Assembly (NCBI RefSeq): GCF_000151665.1 | Contig: NW_013171838.1 | Coordinates: 915,526 to 979,525, forward strand | Source: Blastocystis hominis | Lineage: Eukaryota > Sar > Bigyra > Opalinata > Blastocystidae | Reading direction: 5' to 3' | DNA length: 64,000 bases | Shown here: positions 1 through 9,689 of the stretch, one piece after another | How positions within the stretch are numbered: position 1 is the first letter of the stretch | Layout: every line of letters begins with the position of its first letter | Notes under the pieces: model-generated | Seen by the model: the letters and a program-made list of their open reading frames with translations, nothing else | Told to the model about the DNA's origin: nothing | The model's database searches: none | Translations under genes and position numbers: made by a program

Positions 1-985
1 CCACGCCGGCGTCCACGCCGTGCTTCGCCATCAGCGCGTCGCGGAACTTCTTCACGCGGTACACGCCGCCCGCGTCGGGCGACACGATCACCGGCTTGTG
101 CAGCTCCATCTCCGCGAAATAGTCCACGCCGACCACGCCGCCTTGCAGGTTATCCACCGGCACGCGCGGGCCGAAGAAGCCTTGGATCTGGCCGCAGTGC
201 AGGTCCACCGCCACCACGCGGTCCACGCCCATCGCTTCCAGAAGACGCGCCACGTCCGCCGCCGAGATCGGCACACGGCCAGACACCTGCGGGTGAATGC
301 ATCGGGGAAACGGGGAACCTTGCGGTCCTGACGCGCGTAGCCGTAGTAAGGAATCACGGCGGTGATGCGGCGAGCGCTGGCGCGGCGGGAGGTGCTGATG
401 AGCATCATGAGCTCCATGAGGTTGTCGTTGATGTTCGGCGGACAGGTCGATTGGACGATGAACAGATCCTTGCCACGGATGTCCTCGTTGATGTCGATCA
501 CGACCTCGCCGTCGGCGAAACGGCCCAACTAGGCGTCAGGGAACGGAAATAGGGGAACTCTGCAGGAACCCAACTGAGTACCGAGATCCTTCACGATCTC
601 CTCCGCGAGAGGACGGTTCGAGGAACCAGAGAAGACTCTCAGGTTGCTCTTGATAGCTTCTATTCATAAGCAATCGGATGGCTCCAAGGCATACTATTCT
701 TAGCCTCGCGAGACTGAGCAGGCTACATTGTGAGACCACTCCACTAACAAGAGGCTTACAGAATCAGCGTAAGCAGTCTTAAACGTCTGGTAACCAACGA
801 AAGACGCCAACACCAAACCTCCGGCAGCCTAGTGTGTCAACCCAGGAGAACAACATCTGTACAAAGAGCAGAGAAGATTTGTTGGCTGTCTGAGGAATTG
901 TGGTAGTCAAGGCCTTTTTTGCCACACCACCACAAATAGTAGATCTAGCAACACGCTGGAAAAGAGTTCTGCAACCTGCGAACAT
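1..985 (-). CDS. PRPS: Ribose-phosphate pyrophosphokinase with organelle presequence and membrane segment (3' end cut by window)
   Basis: Makes PRPP from ribose 5-phosphate and ATP for nucleotide synthesis. Six exons are joined by introns at 829-862, 723-759, 660-694, 529-558 and 287-318 (30-37 nt, GT...AG). Family motifs read in order: [62 protein letters not shown], the metal/ribose loop [14 protein letters not shown] and VSPDAGG. The C-terminal third lies outside the window. The first 70 or so residues are extra to the family: a basic, Arg-spaced presequence ([16 protein letters not shown]) and then a hydrophobic stretch ([17 protein letters not shown]). This predicts import into the mitochondrion-related organelle and anchoring in a membrane; that part is inference. 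ATG at 985 is the only start that keeps all exons in frame. Confidence 0.88.
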
Positions 986-1074
986 TGATAACGGAACTAT
1001 GAGAGTGGAAACCGGAAAACTACAATGATTTTTGACCTGGAAAATATCTTGCCTGCCTCATACGATAGCGATTT
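986..1074. promoter_or_regulatory. Shared divergent promoter region, PRPS / MetAP
   Basis: Only 89 bp separate the start codons of the leftward PRPS gene and the rightward methionine aminopeptidase gene. Any promoter elements for both must lie here or inside the transcribed parts. No TATA-like element stands out. Confidence 0.4.
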
Positions 1075-2110
1075 ATGTTGGGTTTTCTCGTCAGAAGCGC
1101 TACCAGAAATGCTTATACCCTTTGCAGATCGTTTTCTGCAGTACCTAGACATCTTCGGACCAAGGGAGTAGTCTCTCCAAAGAACACATATCCCAAAGGA
1201 ATGGACGCTCCTTGCTACGCCTATTCGGATGCTCAGGAGGACGGCCAACACGACATTTCCCTTGTGGGGGAAGATGTTGCTTTTGGATCGATTCATTCAT
1301 TGTTAGGAAATTGAAAAATTGCGTCTAGCGGGACAGATCGCCAAGAAAGTGAGTCTGTTCGCTGGATCGCTTGTAAAGCCCGGAGTCACACTGGATTGGA
1401 TCGACAAAATGGTACTCGTCACATTGAGATTGCTTATTTTGCAGACACACGAATATGCTCTGAGTCTTGGGTACTATCCCAGCTGTCTAGGTAAGGATGG
1501 CTTCCCCAAGAGCATTTCGATCAGTGTAAACGAAGTGGTCTGTCATGCCATTCCCGATGACACGGTTCTCGAGAACGGCGACATTGTAAAGGTTGATTTA
1601 GTAATGTACGCGGATGGCTTCCACGGAGACACATGCCGCACATTCCCTTGTGGTGAAGTGGACGAGAAAGGTCTTCACTTAATCGAAACGACTCAAAAAT
1701 GTTTGGATGCAGCGATCAAAGTCTGCAGACCAGGCCAAGATTACTACCAAATCGGTCACGCAATCCAGCAGCTAGCGAACAAGGAAGGCTTCAACGTGTA
1801 TTCACTCCTCTTTTTTTGTTGATTGCAGAGTGGAGGACTATTGCGGCCATGGAATCGGTCGCTCGATGCACATGCTGCCGTACATTCTGCACTTCGATAA
1901 CCGATATGGAGGCAAAATGATGGAGAGTCGCAGTTTGCAGTGCGTAACATCTAGACCAAGTGTTCACGATCGAGCCGATGCTGGTAGAAGGAAGCAACCA
2001 GGTGTACACCTGGGAGGACGGCTGGACAGTCGCGACGGTGGATCATGGAAGATGTGCACAGTTCGAACACACGATTATTATTCATAAGGATGGAGCGGAG
2101 ATCTTGACAT
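1075..2110 (+). CDS. MAP1: Methionine aminopeptidase type 1, organelle-targeted; stop codon made by polyadenylation
   Basis: Removes the initiator methionine from nascent proteins using two metal ions. Introns at 1276-1306, 1412-1444, 1798-1828 and 1927-1960 join into one frame. Recognisable blocks are [38 protein letters not shown] (two Asp ligands), [15 protein letters not shown] (His ligand), FTIEPML (Glu ligand) and CAQFEHT (Glu ligand). The first 25 residues ([16 protein letters not shown] and on) look like a mitochondrial presequence, as in MetAP1D. No stop codon follows the conserved end AEILT; the next base is T2110, then CGTC and TGTTTGTA. Cleavage after T2110 plus the poly(A) tail would give UAA. 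The last acceptor (1960) is the weakest join. Confidence 0.88.
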
Positions 2111-2114
2111 CGTC

Positions 2115-2129
2115 TGTTTGTAACAAACA
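2115..2129. terminator. Palindromic polyadenylation signal shared by two convergent genes
   Basis: TGTTTGTAACAAACA reads as the TGTTTGTT-type downstream element on both strands. It lies four bases after T2110 (MetAP, plus strand) and four bases after the complement of A2134 (basic protein, minus strand). The two predicted cleavage sites are 23 bp apart and the 15-mer fills most of the gap. Confidence 0.75.
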
Positions 2130-2133
2130 ATCA

Positions 2134-2922
2134 ATTGGGGAGAGGGAGAGTGGCGATGATGATGATGGTGGGGATGATGATGACGACGATGATGACGGTG
2201 GCTATGATGACGAGATGCTTTCTCTTCGGTCGATCCTTCTAAAGGTACTTCTTTGTCATTGGCTGCTTGGGCAACTTGCTCTTGTTCTTGTTCCTGTTCT
2301 TGTTCCTGTTCCCGTTGGGAATCATCGGACGATGTACAGCTTGCAATGGTGGGGAAGAGAAGCATGTTGGACCGGTCGATGCCCAGTTCTTCTACCACTT
2401 CCTTCTTGTCTTTCTGCTGGTTCTGGGCGAATTTCAGCGCCTTTTCCACCATCCAATACTCCTTCTCATCCTTGTATTTATCCTCCGGTTTCTCGGAACG
2501 ACTTCGCTTTCTACTCCTATACAATGAACTAAAACTCAACAAAGCTACTCCTTATCGAGACGATCCAGATTCCTTCGAATCGTCCAACACTTTTCTTCTT
2601 CCTAAAGGTGAGTACATCGACGACGCTCGCTACCCAACGCTTATTGTGACCGTTTACTCTACAAATAAGTACTGAAAAAGAGAAATCACCTTCGAAGATG
2701 GCGATTTAAAAAGTTTACATCTGCTTTTGCAGGACAATATCGATCCTACGGTAAAGAGTCAGTCCTAACCTCACTGTGTAATAGGCTTCGCTGCCGATCA
2801 TCTCGGACAGCGACTTTCGCTTCTGCATTTCGTTCAAAATACTCTGAAATCATCAGTTCGAAAAAAAGATCTACATCATACGCTTTTCGCCTTAGTTCCT
2901 CATCCTCTGTCGATTTGTCCAT
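2134..2922 (-). CDS. Basic/acidic low-complexity protein, unidentified; stop codon made by polyadenylation
   Basis: I do not recognise the family. Six exons splice with short introns into one frame that starts [16 protein letters not shown] at 2922. A helical, charged N-terminal half includes [20 protein letters not shown] and a basic patch (KRRRK), followed by RS-like [15 protein letters not shown], a helix [18 protein letters not shown], a QE repeat and a His/Arg-rich tail ([11 protein letters not shown]). A nuclear RNA-related role is a guess from composition. The frame has no stop at its end: CAA is followed by T (2134), TGAT and TGTTTGTT on the minus strand, so UAA would come from the poly(A) tail. 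An in-frame extension upstream to about 2982 is possible. Confidence 0.7.
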
Positions 2923-3093
2923 AGTTCGATCAAGAAGAAATCTTCCGTTAAGGAGGGGTAAGATACTAGGGTAGTAACACAAATCTACTTTTTTTCTTAT
3001 TTCTTATCCAAGTGTAAGTAGTGAGCCGAACTGTGACTTAAACGGCGAAGAGACGCCATTGGAATCGAAAATTCTCACAAACCTGTAGAATCT

Positions 3094-3878
3094 ATGAGTA
3101 AACCAGAAAATCCAAAGGTATGCAAACCATCCCTCTTTCGCTGATCGGATAGGATCATAAAACCAACTATATGCTTGTTCCAGCCACTATTATAGAAGAT
3201 GAGTCAAAGTAGGGAATCTCGAATCGAAATCAGTTTTAGGCACCATTCTAAGAAAGGATACAACCGAAGTGGGCAGCTCGCAACCCAGCTAATTGGTAGG
3301 AAGAGGTTATCCGCGTGGAGCCAGAATTGTGGATGGTGGCTATTATCTTGGCAATTTATTGTGACGATTCACGTAGTTGTGTAACATCCAGCTATCCTGA
3401 CTACAATACTGAGGAAGGCAAGTTGATCTCCAAACGTAGCATGCTTCCGAAGCTGTAAGCGTTTTTTTTGGTGTTCGAACCCAGCCAATTCATCTTTTCC
3501 GAGAAATACTTCAGCGTCGACAAGTTCTTCCGTCCCTACATGAATGCGGAGGGCTACTTCCCCATCCAGCTGCTCTTTTATCTCCCCATCGTGCAGAGCT
3601 TCTCCGTGGATATGGAGTTCCTCGCTGAGGTGTTGAACGAGTCGGACTTCGCTGATGTGGACATGGCTTCGATGACCGTTCGTCCCTCGAAGAACTGGGA
3701 GAAGGTGGATCTGCTTGTTAGGTCTGAAGCGTAGTGGGTTCTGCCTGCCGCGACGGAGCAGCCAGCCGAGCAGCCAGCCGCGACGGAGCAGCCAGCCGAA
3801 CAAACGACCGAGCAACCTGCCGAGCAACCTGCCGAGCAACCTGCCGAGCAGCCTGCGGAACAATCTGCAGAGGCGTAG
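3094..3878 (+). CDS. La-related protein (La motif) with Glu-Gln-Pro repeat tail
   Basis: A La-motif RNA-binding protein. Exon 1 starts MSKPENPK; introns at 3118-3152 and 3209-3239 are clear, and later ones precede the La motif (near 3447-3476) and split it near 3709-3738. The La motif reads KLQFIFSEKYFSVDKFFRPY, then NAEGYFPIQLLFYLP, and ends in the typical Arg/Trp block (VRPSKNWEK WVLP). No RRM follows, which fits the LARP1/LARP4-like rather than the genuine La class. The tail is a run of TEQPAEQ-type repeats and stops at TAG 3876-3878. Joining exons between 3296 and 3400 is not resolved. A TGTTTGTT element at 3915-3922 marks the 3' end. Confidence 0.8.
3755..3875 (+). repeat. Codon repeat encoding TEQPAEQ units
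   Basis: Degenerate 12-18 bp units (GAGCAACCTGCC and variants) encode about nine Glu-Gln-Pro-Ala units at the C terminus of the La-related protein. Confidence 0.8.
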
Positions 3879-3914
3879 TGTTCGAGGGCCGAGTTGATTT
3901 AGTGATTGTTGCCG

Positions 3915-3922
3915 TGTTTGTT
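3915..3922 (+). terminator. TGTTTGTT downstream polyadenylation element (LARP)
   Basis: Perfect TGTTTGTT 37 nt after the encoded TAG. The next start codon, that of the dynactin gene, is at 3991. Confidence 0.6.
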
Positions 3923-3990
3923 TGAGAAAGCATAATTTGATTGTGTTGACGCCTTTTGGGTTTTTCCTGATTTGAACGAGGCGTGATACA

Positions 3991-6900
3991 ATGGCTACGG
4001 AATATGAAATCATTCAACAGGAAAATGAGCTACTCCACAGGCAGATGGAATCGGTGCATTTGCTTTGAGTATTTTCTGATACCCAGATAAAAGAGGAGCG
4101 AGATGAAGCAATCACAAAGCTCGAAAAGATGAAAGAATCATTATCTGCAGCGGATGAACGAAATATGAATACTGAGCGAGAGTTGGAAGAAGCTCTGAGT
4201 GAAAACATGTAACAGATCTGTGAATGGCTGTGATGTCCAGACGACTTTATGAAATGGTGAAATCTGCACAGCCCGAGAAGTCAGAGAACGCAGTGCTCAT
4301 CGGCCTGCAATCTGAAAACCAAAAACTCAAAGGCGTGATCGTGCGTTTGTATAACACCTATACCGAGGAGAAGCAGAAGTTGGTATCGCAGGTATTCCTA
4401 TTCCACACGTTTGTGTTATTATTCTAATCATGTAGTTGGACGAATTAAAAACATCGCTTCGCACCTTTCGAAACGAGGAGCGATCCGAGTGCAGTCAGCT
4501 CTGTGCGACCTATCTCATGGAAATCTCCAACCTGCGTGTATGTGCATCTGCTCATCTCCATCTCTAGGATCAACTCACCGCATCGCAAGAAGCGGCTTCG
4601 CGGATTTTCGTGGACTCCGCAGAGCTCTCCTCGCTCCGCCAAGAGAACGACGCCAATCGCACGCTGCTCCAGCTTGACCGCGATCTCCTCGAAGAGTACG
4701 ACGCGCTGGTTACCGAAAGCGATTCCCAGCTCACAGCCAACGAGAAGACCATCCAGGACCTCGCTCTCGCGCTGCGGCGAGCCCAGGAGGAACGCCAAGT
4801 CCTGGAGGACGAGCTGCAGACCTGCCGGCGCCGCGTAGGCCGTGGGATCCCATGATTTTGAGCTTCGGATGTTCGAAAGCGCGAGCGACGCGGGGGAATC
4901 GGCGATGAGCACGCTGCAGGTAGCGACGAGGGACGTGTCACACGAAGCGGTTGGAGGGGCTGCGCGCGGAGAACGAGGCGAACGGAAGGGAGATCGATCG
5001 GCTGCGCGGGGAGAACGCGCTGCTGCGAATCGAAGTTCGATCGGAACGTCGGTTGTGAAGCGTAGAGCTCGCAATGGGAGGTGAGTTTTTCCCGCGTGGA
5101 GTCGGCATTGCCGAGCTTCGTGTCGAGCTTCACGAAGCATCTCTCGGATTTGTCCGCTCTGGAGGAACTGGCGGCGATTTCTTCGCGTCTCGTGACCGGG
5201 TTTTTGGATCGTCTGGCGCCGTTCTCGCTCCCTCTCTACTCCTCCTTCTCTCGCTGCCTTCTCTACCTCACACAGATCGCCGACTCTGCCTCGCAGTGCT
5301 GTCTCCTCGCGCGGAATCCTTTCCTCACCCACGCCACCTACCTCCAACTCGTCGCCGATCTCCGTCCGCCCGTCGACCGCCTCCTCGCCTTCCTCCGCGA
5401 CCTCGCCTTCTGGAGCTTCCAGTACGGCGCCGCGCCCTCCGGATCGCCCTGGGAGCTCGGCAAGGACGTGCTCAGCGCCGCCGTCGTGCTGCAGAAGTTC
5501 CTCGCCTCGGAAGGAAGCCAGGGCGACGCGATCTGGCGGCGGAACGTCGGGGTTCGCCGGTCCATCGGGCAGGTTCGCGAGGTCCGGATGCAGCTCCGCT
5601 TGGTGGCCGCGCTGCTGGCCGCGCAGCGGCGACAGGCCGGCGAGGCGCGGGAGCTGGAGCCCGCGGTGCGCGGGCGCGTGGTGGAAGCGCTGGAGGAGGT
5701 GCAGAGCGGCGTGAAGGGCGCGATGGGCGCGGCGGAGCAGCTGGACGGGAAGCTGGGCGCGCTGCGCGAGGCGATGGAGCGCGATGGGATGGCGGGGATC
5801 CCCGCGATGTGCGTGGAGGGGGACACGGCGCCGACGGCGTCGCCGCATCTGAGCTGTCTGGACAACAGCGCGCTGTGGAGCGCGGTGGCGGCGTTGAAGG
5901 GTGGGGCAGCGAGAGAGAGAGGATAGAGTCGTAGCGGAGAGCACGCAGTGCCTGAAGATGCTCAACGCCACCCGAAGGTATGAAGGAATTATGGGGGCGA
6001 TGAAACANNNNNNNNNNNNNNNNNNNNNNNNNNNNNNNNNNNNNNNNNNNNNNNNNNNNNNNNNNNNNNNNNNNNNNNNNNNNNNNNNNNNNNNNNNNNN
6101 NNNNNNNNNNNNNNNNNNNNNNNNNNNNNNNNNNNNNNNNNNNNNNNNNNNNNNNNNCGTTTTCCTCGCCAACGCGCTCGGATCCAGCGAGCCCAGCGAG
6201 GCCAGCGAGGCCAGCGAGGCGGCGTCGGCGCAGTGCAGCGTGGCTGCGCGAGTGGCGCTGCTGGAGGAGCATCTCTCCGCGCTGGTGGGGTCGGATTTGT
6301 TCGTCACGGGGATCATCAACCCGCTGAACGAGCATCCCGCGCTCCCGCCCTCCCATCTGGCCCGTCTCGCCGACGCCGCCAAGGCCCAGATGGAGCAGGC
6401 CGTGGGCTCCTCGCTCGCGCAGCGCCTGCAGCAGCTCGAGGCGCAGGCGGAGCAGGCCGCGGCGCGCAGCAGCCAATTGGAACGCGAGGTGCTGGACCTC
6501 ACGCAGGCGCGCGCCCAACTCGCCGCCCAACTCCGAGCGCGGAAGGAAGCGCTGGAGCTGCGTGCGGGGCCTGGGGACGAAGAAGGGCGGCTGCAGCAGG
6601 CGCTGGATCGAAAACGAGGCGAAGTGAAGCAACTCACGCGAGAGACGGCCCAGCTGCGAAAGGAGGTGCAGGAACTCCGGGGCCGGTCCGAGCAGCGCGG
6701 AGGCGAAAATATCGGAAGCGAAAAATACAGATTGATGAAACGGTCGCAATGGGGAGCGAAGTTGACTCTAGAGCTATCCGAAAGGCTGCGGCGGATCGGA
6801 TTACGCAGCAGTTAGACTCCCTGCTGGTGGAAGAGACGAATGAGGAAGAGGAGGGACAAGAGGTGGGAGTTTCAGTGGATGTGAAGTGGGAAAAAGAAGG

Positions 6901-7226
6901 AAATGGTGATCGGTAGACCCGCGGTGCTGATGCAGGCGGTGAACATGACGGTATTCGATCCATCAAAGATTTTCCCGTCCACAAAGAAGGAGAAACAAGT
7001 ACGAGTGAGAACGGGAGACGATGTGTAGGAATTGGTCGACTACACGAAGAGAGTGTCTGGATTAATTCGCATCCACCAGAAGAGAGGGTGGAAAAAGCCG
7101 AATGCTTCATCTCAGTTGGTTTCAAGTGTGAAAGTTCCATCGGGTCTCTTACCAACCATGGAGCCTCGGATTCAGTTGCTAGTTTCAGGGAGTGAGTTAA
7201 ATCGCATTCACAATTTGTTACTATGA
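3991..7226 (+). CDS. DCTN1: Dynactin p150-type large subunit lacking the CAP-Gly domain
   Basis: Scaffold of the dynactin complex that links dynein to cargo. Exons are joined by introns at 4054-4086, 4209-4240, 4392-4435, 4538-4567 and several later ones. The N-terminal third is coiled coil (from MATEYEIIQQENELLHRQM). The middle matches the dynactin domain, for example LLAFLRDLAFWSFQYG followed by SPWELGKDVL, which lines up with the LLVAALEELAFKASEQIYG block I recall from human p150. A second coiled coil follows (SQLEREVLDLTQARAQ). The end, RIQLLVSGSELNRIHNLLL, parallels the human LVLTQEQLHQLHSRLIS. A CAP-Gly domain is missing: the start is already coiled coil. The join between the second coiled coil and the segment starting near 6735 is ambiguous, and an assembly gap falls in one intron. 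T7224 plus GACG plus TATTTGTT fits the polyadenylation rule, overlapping an encoded TGA. Confidence 0.78.
6008..6157. other. Assembly gap (150 N)
   Basis: A run of N inside the dynactin gene. It starts just after a GTATGAAGG donor and is followed directly by coding sequence, so some coding sequence and a splice acceptor may be hidden. Confidence 0.99.
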
Positions 7227-7573
7227 CGTATTTGTTCAAAACCGAATTTGAAAGATTGATTATGGGTTATGCGGCAGGGTACCTCGAAGCGAGTGCACAG
7301 TTTGACTGATCCTTCCAGAATAGGTTTTTATTCTGTATGATGAGGTTGTTGTTCTTAGTCGCTTTTGCGAATTGGTGAGGACAAGTGGAGACTCAATCCT
7401 TGTTACGCTATCCACTTTAAGCAACTCTGAAATAATCGAACAAACAGGTTATTGCACTTGTAGGGAACATTACTATGATGTATGAGTATGGATTGGGTTG
7501 AAGTGATTGACTCATTTTTAATGCATAAACTTGGGAATCCTGGACACTCTGTTCGGTTCTGTCCGCTTTCCTT
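7227..7573. other. Region between convergent 3' ends (dynactin and RRM gene)
   Basis: Holds the TATTTGTT element of dynactin (7229-7236, plus strand) and a TGTTTGTT element of the RRM gene (7439-7446, minus strand). The RRM gene then has a 3' UTR of about 120 nt, longer than most in this window. I see no convincing gene in 7240-7435. Confidence 0.5.
7439..7446 (-). terminator. TGTTTGTT element (RRM gene)
   Basis: AACAAACA on the plus strand, i.e. TGTTTGTT on the minus strand, downstream of the RRM gene stop. Confidence 0.5.
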
Positions 7574-8676
7574 TTATTCATAATCCAACGACTCCAACGC
7601 TTGCTGCTCTTCGCTCTTCGGCACGGGATTCTCACTCGGATTGCTGTTCTCCGCCTCATTCTTCGGCTCCACTCCTTTGGGTTCTTCCAAATCCATAAAA
7701 TCAGAAAAGGCCTTCGGATCGTCGGGAACCTCGCCAGACTCCTCCGAATCGTTCGAATAGATCGAGTCGCCTCGATCCCGCCTTTCCTCCAGTTCACGAA
7801 GCTGCTGGAGCTCCATGGCTTCCTTCGTTGGCTTAGAATCATTTAAATCCTTCGGTTTTCTCGAAGCCTCCAATTCCTTCGATGCTTCGGTTTCGGTCGA
7901 TTCGTTTGATTTCTTTTGTGTCTCCTCCGCAAATCCGTTCTGCTGGTGCGGTTGGTAGGGTCGGACATACAACTTCCTTCCCTCGTATTCAAAGCAGTCC
8001 ATTTCCTTCAGCGCTTTCTGATAGGACTCTTCTTCCTCGTACTTCACGATTCCCATGCCGCGACTCAAACCCGTTTCACGATTCACAACGATCTATACAA
8101 ATTACGTTGCTATTTGAATGCTACGTTGCAGTACACGATTTTGCCAAATTTATCAAAAAGCTTTGTCAGATCTGCCTTGGTGCACTTCCAAGGTAGTTCT
8201 AATGTCAAATCCGCATATTTACTTACGTAAAACAATTAGCTTGTTTGTGTTATCATAACTACGAGCCGGAGCCGGAGCCGGAGCACGATCACGAGAACGT
8301 TCTCTTTTCACATCCTTGTGTGTCCTGCGATCGCGAACTCTGCGCTCATCTCGATCTTCTCGATCCTCCTTCTTTATTACCCGCAAGACGCGGCCATTCA
8401 TGTTTGTTCCGTTCATATCGAGAGCCTTCTTCAGACCCTCTTCGGATCGAAAGGAAACAAATCCAAATCCCCGAGAACGACCCGATTCCCTATTATACAA
8501 AATCTTGAAGTGTTAGCAACAAATAGCATCATACATTTGCATCAATCACGTCTCCGCACGCAGAAAAAAACTCGATAAGAGTCTCGCTATTACATGTGAA
8601 GGGTATGTCTGAAATGGTTCAAGAAGTCAAAAGAGAGCATACTCTTCACCAATACTTTATACTCCGGTTCGCTCAT
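7574..8676 (-). CDS. RNA-binding protein with two RRM domains
   Basis: A nuclear-type RNA-binding protein. Exon 1 starts MSEPEYKVLVK and splices to NIPFTCNSETLIEFFSACGD. RRM1 has the RNP1 block SRGFGFVSFRSEE. A linker rich in Arg, Asp and Ala-Pro follows. RRM2 begins KLIVLQLPWKCTKADLTKLF and carries RNP1 as SRGMGIVKYEEEE, then YVRPYQP. The C-terminal 100 residues are acidic and unstructured (KSNESTETEAS and on). Four introns of 28-34 nt are needed, all GT...AG and in phase. Stop TAA at 7574-7576. The order of two RRMs around a charged linker is like hnRNP/nucleolysin-type proteins, but I would not name an orthologue. Confidence 0.88.
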
Positions 8677-8738
8677 AGACAAACTCCAAAATATGGCCAA
8701 AAATTTGCAGTATTTAACTTTTGGGAATAGCCACTACA
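8677..8738. promoter_or_regulatory. 62-bp divergent promoter, RRM gene / CGR1
   Basis: The start codons of the leftward RRM gene (8676) and the rightward CGR1 gene (8739) are only 62 bp apart, so both promoters must fit here or overlap the 5' coding ends. Confidence 0.55.
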
Positions 8739-9293
8739 ATGGAATCCAAAAACCAGGAAACGGCTCAGAATACGACAGTGGAAGAGCAGAAACCTTCAGA
8801 GACCAAAAAGAAGACGGTGATTCCTGTAGGTATCGGAGCGGCTGGAAAAGTGTGGAGACAGAAAAGGGAGATATCGTAAACGTCAATGCAGTGTGTAATT
8901 CGATAGGTTCCATCAGTTTGCAAACAATAGTCCGTTCCAAGTCAAGACGTCCTGGGAGAAGAAACAAGAAAGACGCAAGAAGCTAGAGAGAACGAAGGAA
9001 TTGCAAAAAAGCATGCGAACGTCCAGAATTGAAGAGAAACGCGTAACGATTTTGGCTTTGGAGTGACGGTAAGGAGCTAATTAGAAGACAGGAAGAAAAC
9101 AAAATGCGTCGTCAGCAGAATGAGATCAAGAACGCTCAAATTCAAGTGGTAGGTTTGCTCAAGCGCAGATAATGCAAAGATAAAGAATGTGGGAAAACTG
9201 AAGAAGATGAGCAAGAAGCAGCTCAAGCAGATAAAGAAGACTCGCATCGATAAGAATGGAAATGTAGAGTACGTAGACGCGTATGCGAAGTAA
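8739..9293 (+). CDS. CGR1: Cgr1-family rRNA-processing protein
   Basis: Small basic nucleolar protein of 60S biogenesis. Start MESKNQETAQN; an acidic head, then VGIGAAGKVWRQKREIS, the family core TSWEKKQERRKKLERTKEL and a long Lys/Arg/Glu helix (RELIRRQEENKMRRQQNEIK), ending KKTRIDKNGNVEYVDAYAK before TAA 9291-9293. Three 31-nt introns (first GTAAACG...GATAG) bring the pieces into one frame. Length and charge pattern fit Cgr1/CCDC86. An ATG at 8694 in another frame is not used. Confidence 0.85.
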
Positions 9294-9355
9294 TTGTTGT
9301 CGTTTTATATAATCTTGTTTATTTGATCAGACTTTTGTTTACAGTCGGCTGACTG

Positions 9356-9615
9356 ATGCAGAGTATTCTATCCGGAAGGGAATAAGAGGCAGATCCTCAG
9401 GAACAACGACAAGAAGTACTGATCAAGAGAATAGCGAACTCTGTAGATCGGCTGTCTGTGGCGCTCGCTGATTTAACGAAACAGATGGAAGTAGCGTAAT
9501 GGGCGGAATCAGTGATATTTAGCAAATTGACCAGTACACCGAGAATCTAGAATATCTCCAAAGTATTTGGAGAGGTTGCGAGCAAAAGATGTGCATGAAC
9601 AGCAAAGTGAACTAG
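9356..9615 (+). CDS. DAD1: Dad1-like subunit of the DASH kinetochore complex
   Basis: A 65-residue protein from three exons (introns 9363-9392 and 9491-9522). It reads MQNPQEQRQEVLIKRI, then a helix with SVDRLSVALADLTKQMEQID, and LEYLQSIWRGCEQKM, stop TAG 9613-9615. Fungal Dad1 has the same plan: an ER-rich start, N-rich helix with evenly spaced Leu, then a V..LW...E motif. Length is right. The match is by eye over a short helical protein, so other small coiled-coil subunits remain possible. A perfect TGTTTGTT lies at 9643-9650. Confidence 0.55.
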
Positions 9616-9642
9616 AAAGCTTCTTTTTGTGTGATAGGAACG

Positions 9643-9650
9643 TGTTTGTT
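9643..9650 (+). terminator. TGTTTGTT element (Dad1-like gene)
   Basis: Perfect element 27 nt after the encoded stop and only 40 bp before the start codon of the next gene. Confidence 0.6.
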
Positions 9651-9689
9651 CGATTCCTAAGAAAGCATAATTGTTTTCTTTGTTTGAAG

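Noticed and set aside
4445-6749. Long minus-strand frames opposite dynactin
   Set aside because: GC-rich antisense shadows crossing the N gap; the plus strand carries the domain matches.
7032-7239. Alternative frame reading (GEHDGIRSIKDFPVH and on) at the dynactin 3' end
   Set aside because: Also open, but the other frame ends in a p150-like C terminus and at a T placed four bases before TATTTGTT.
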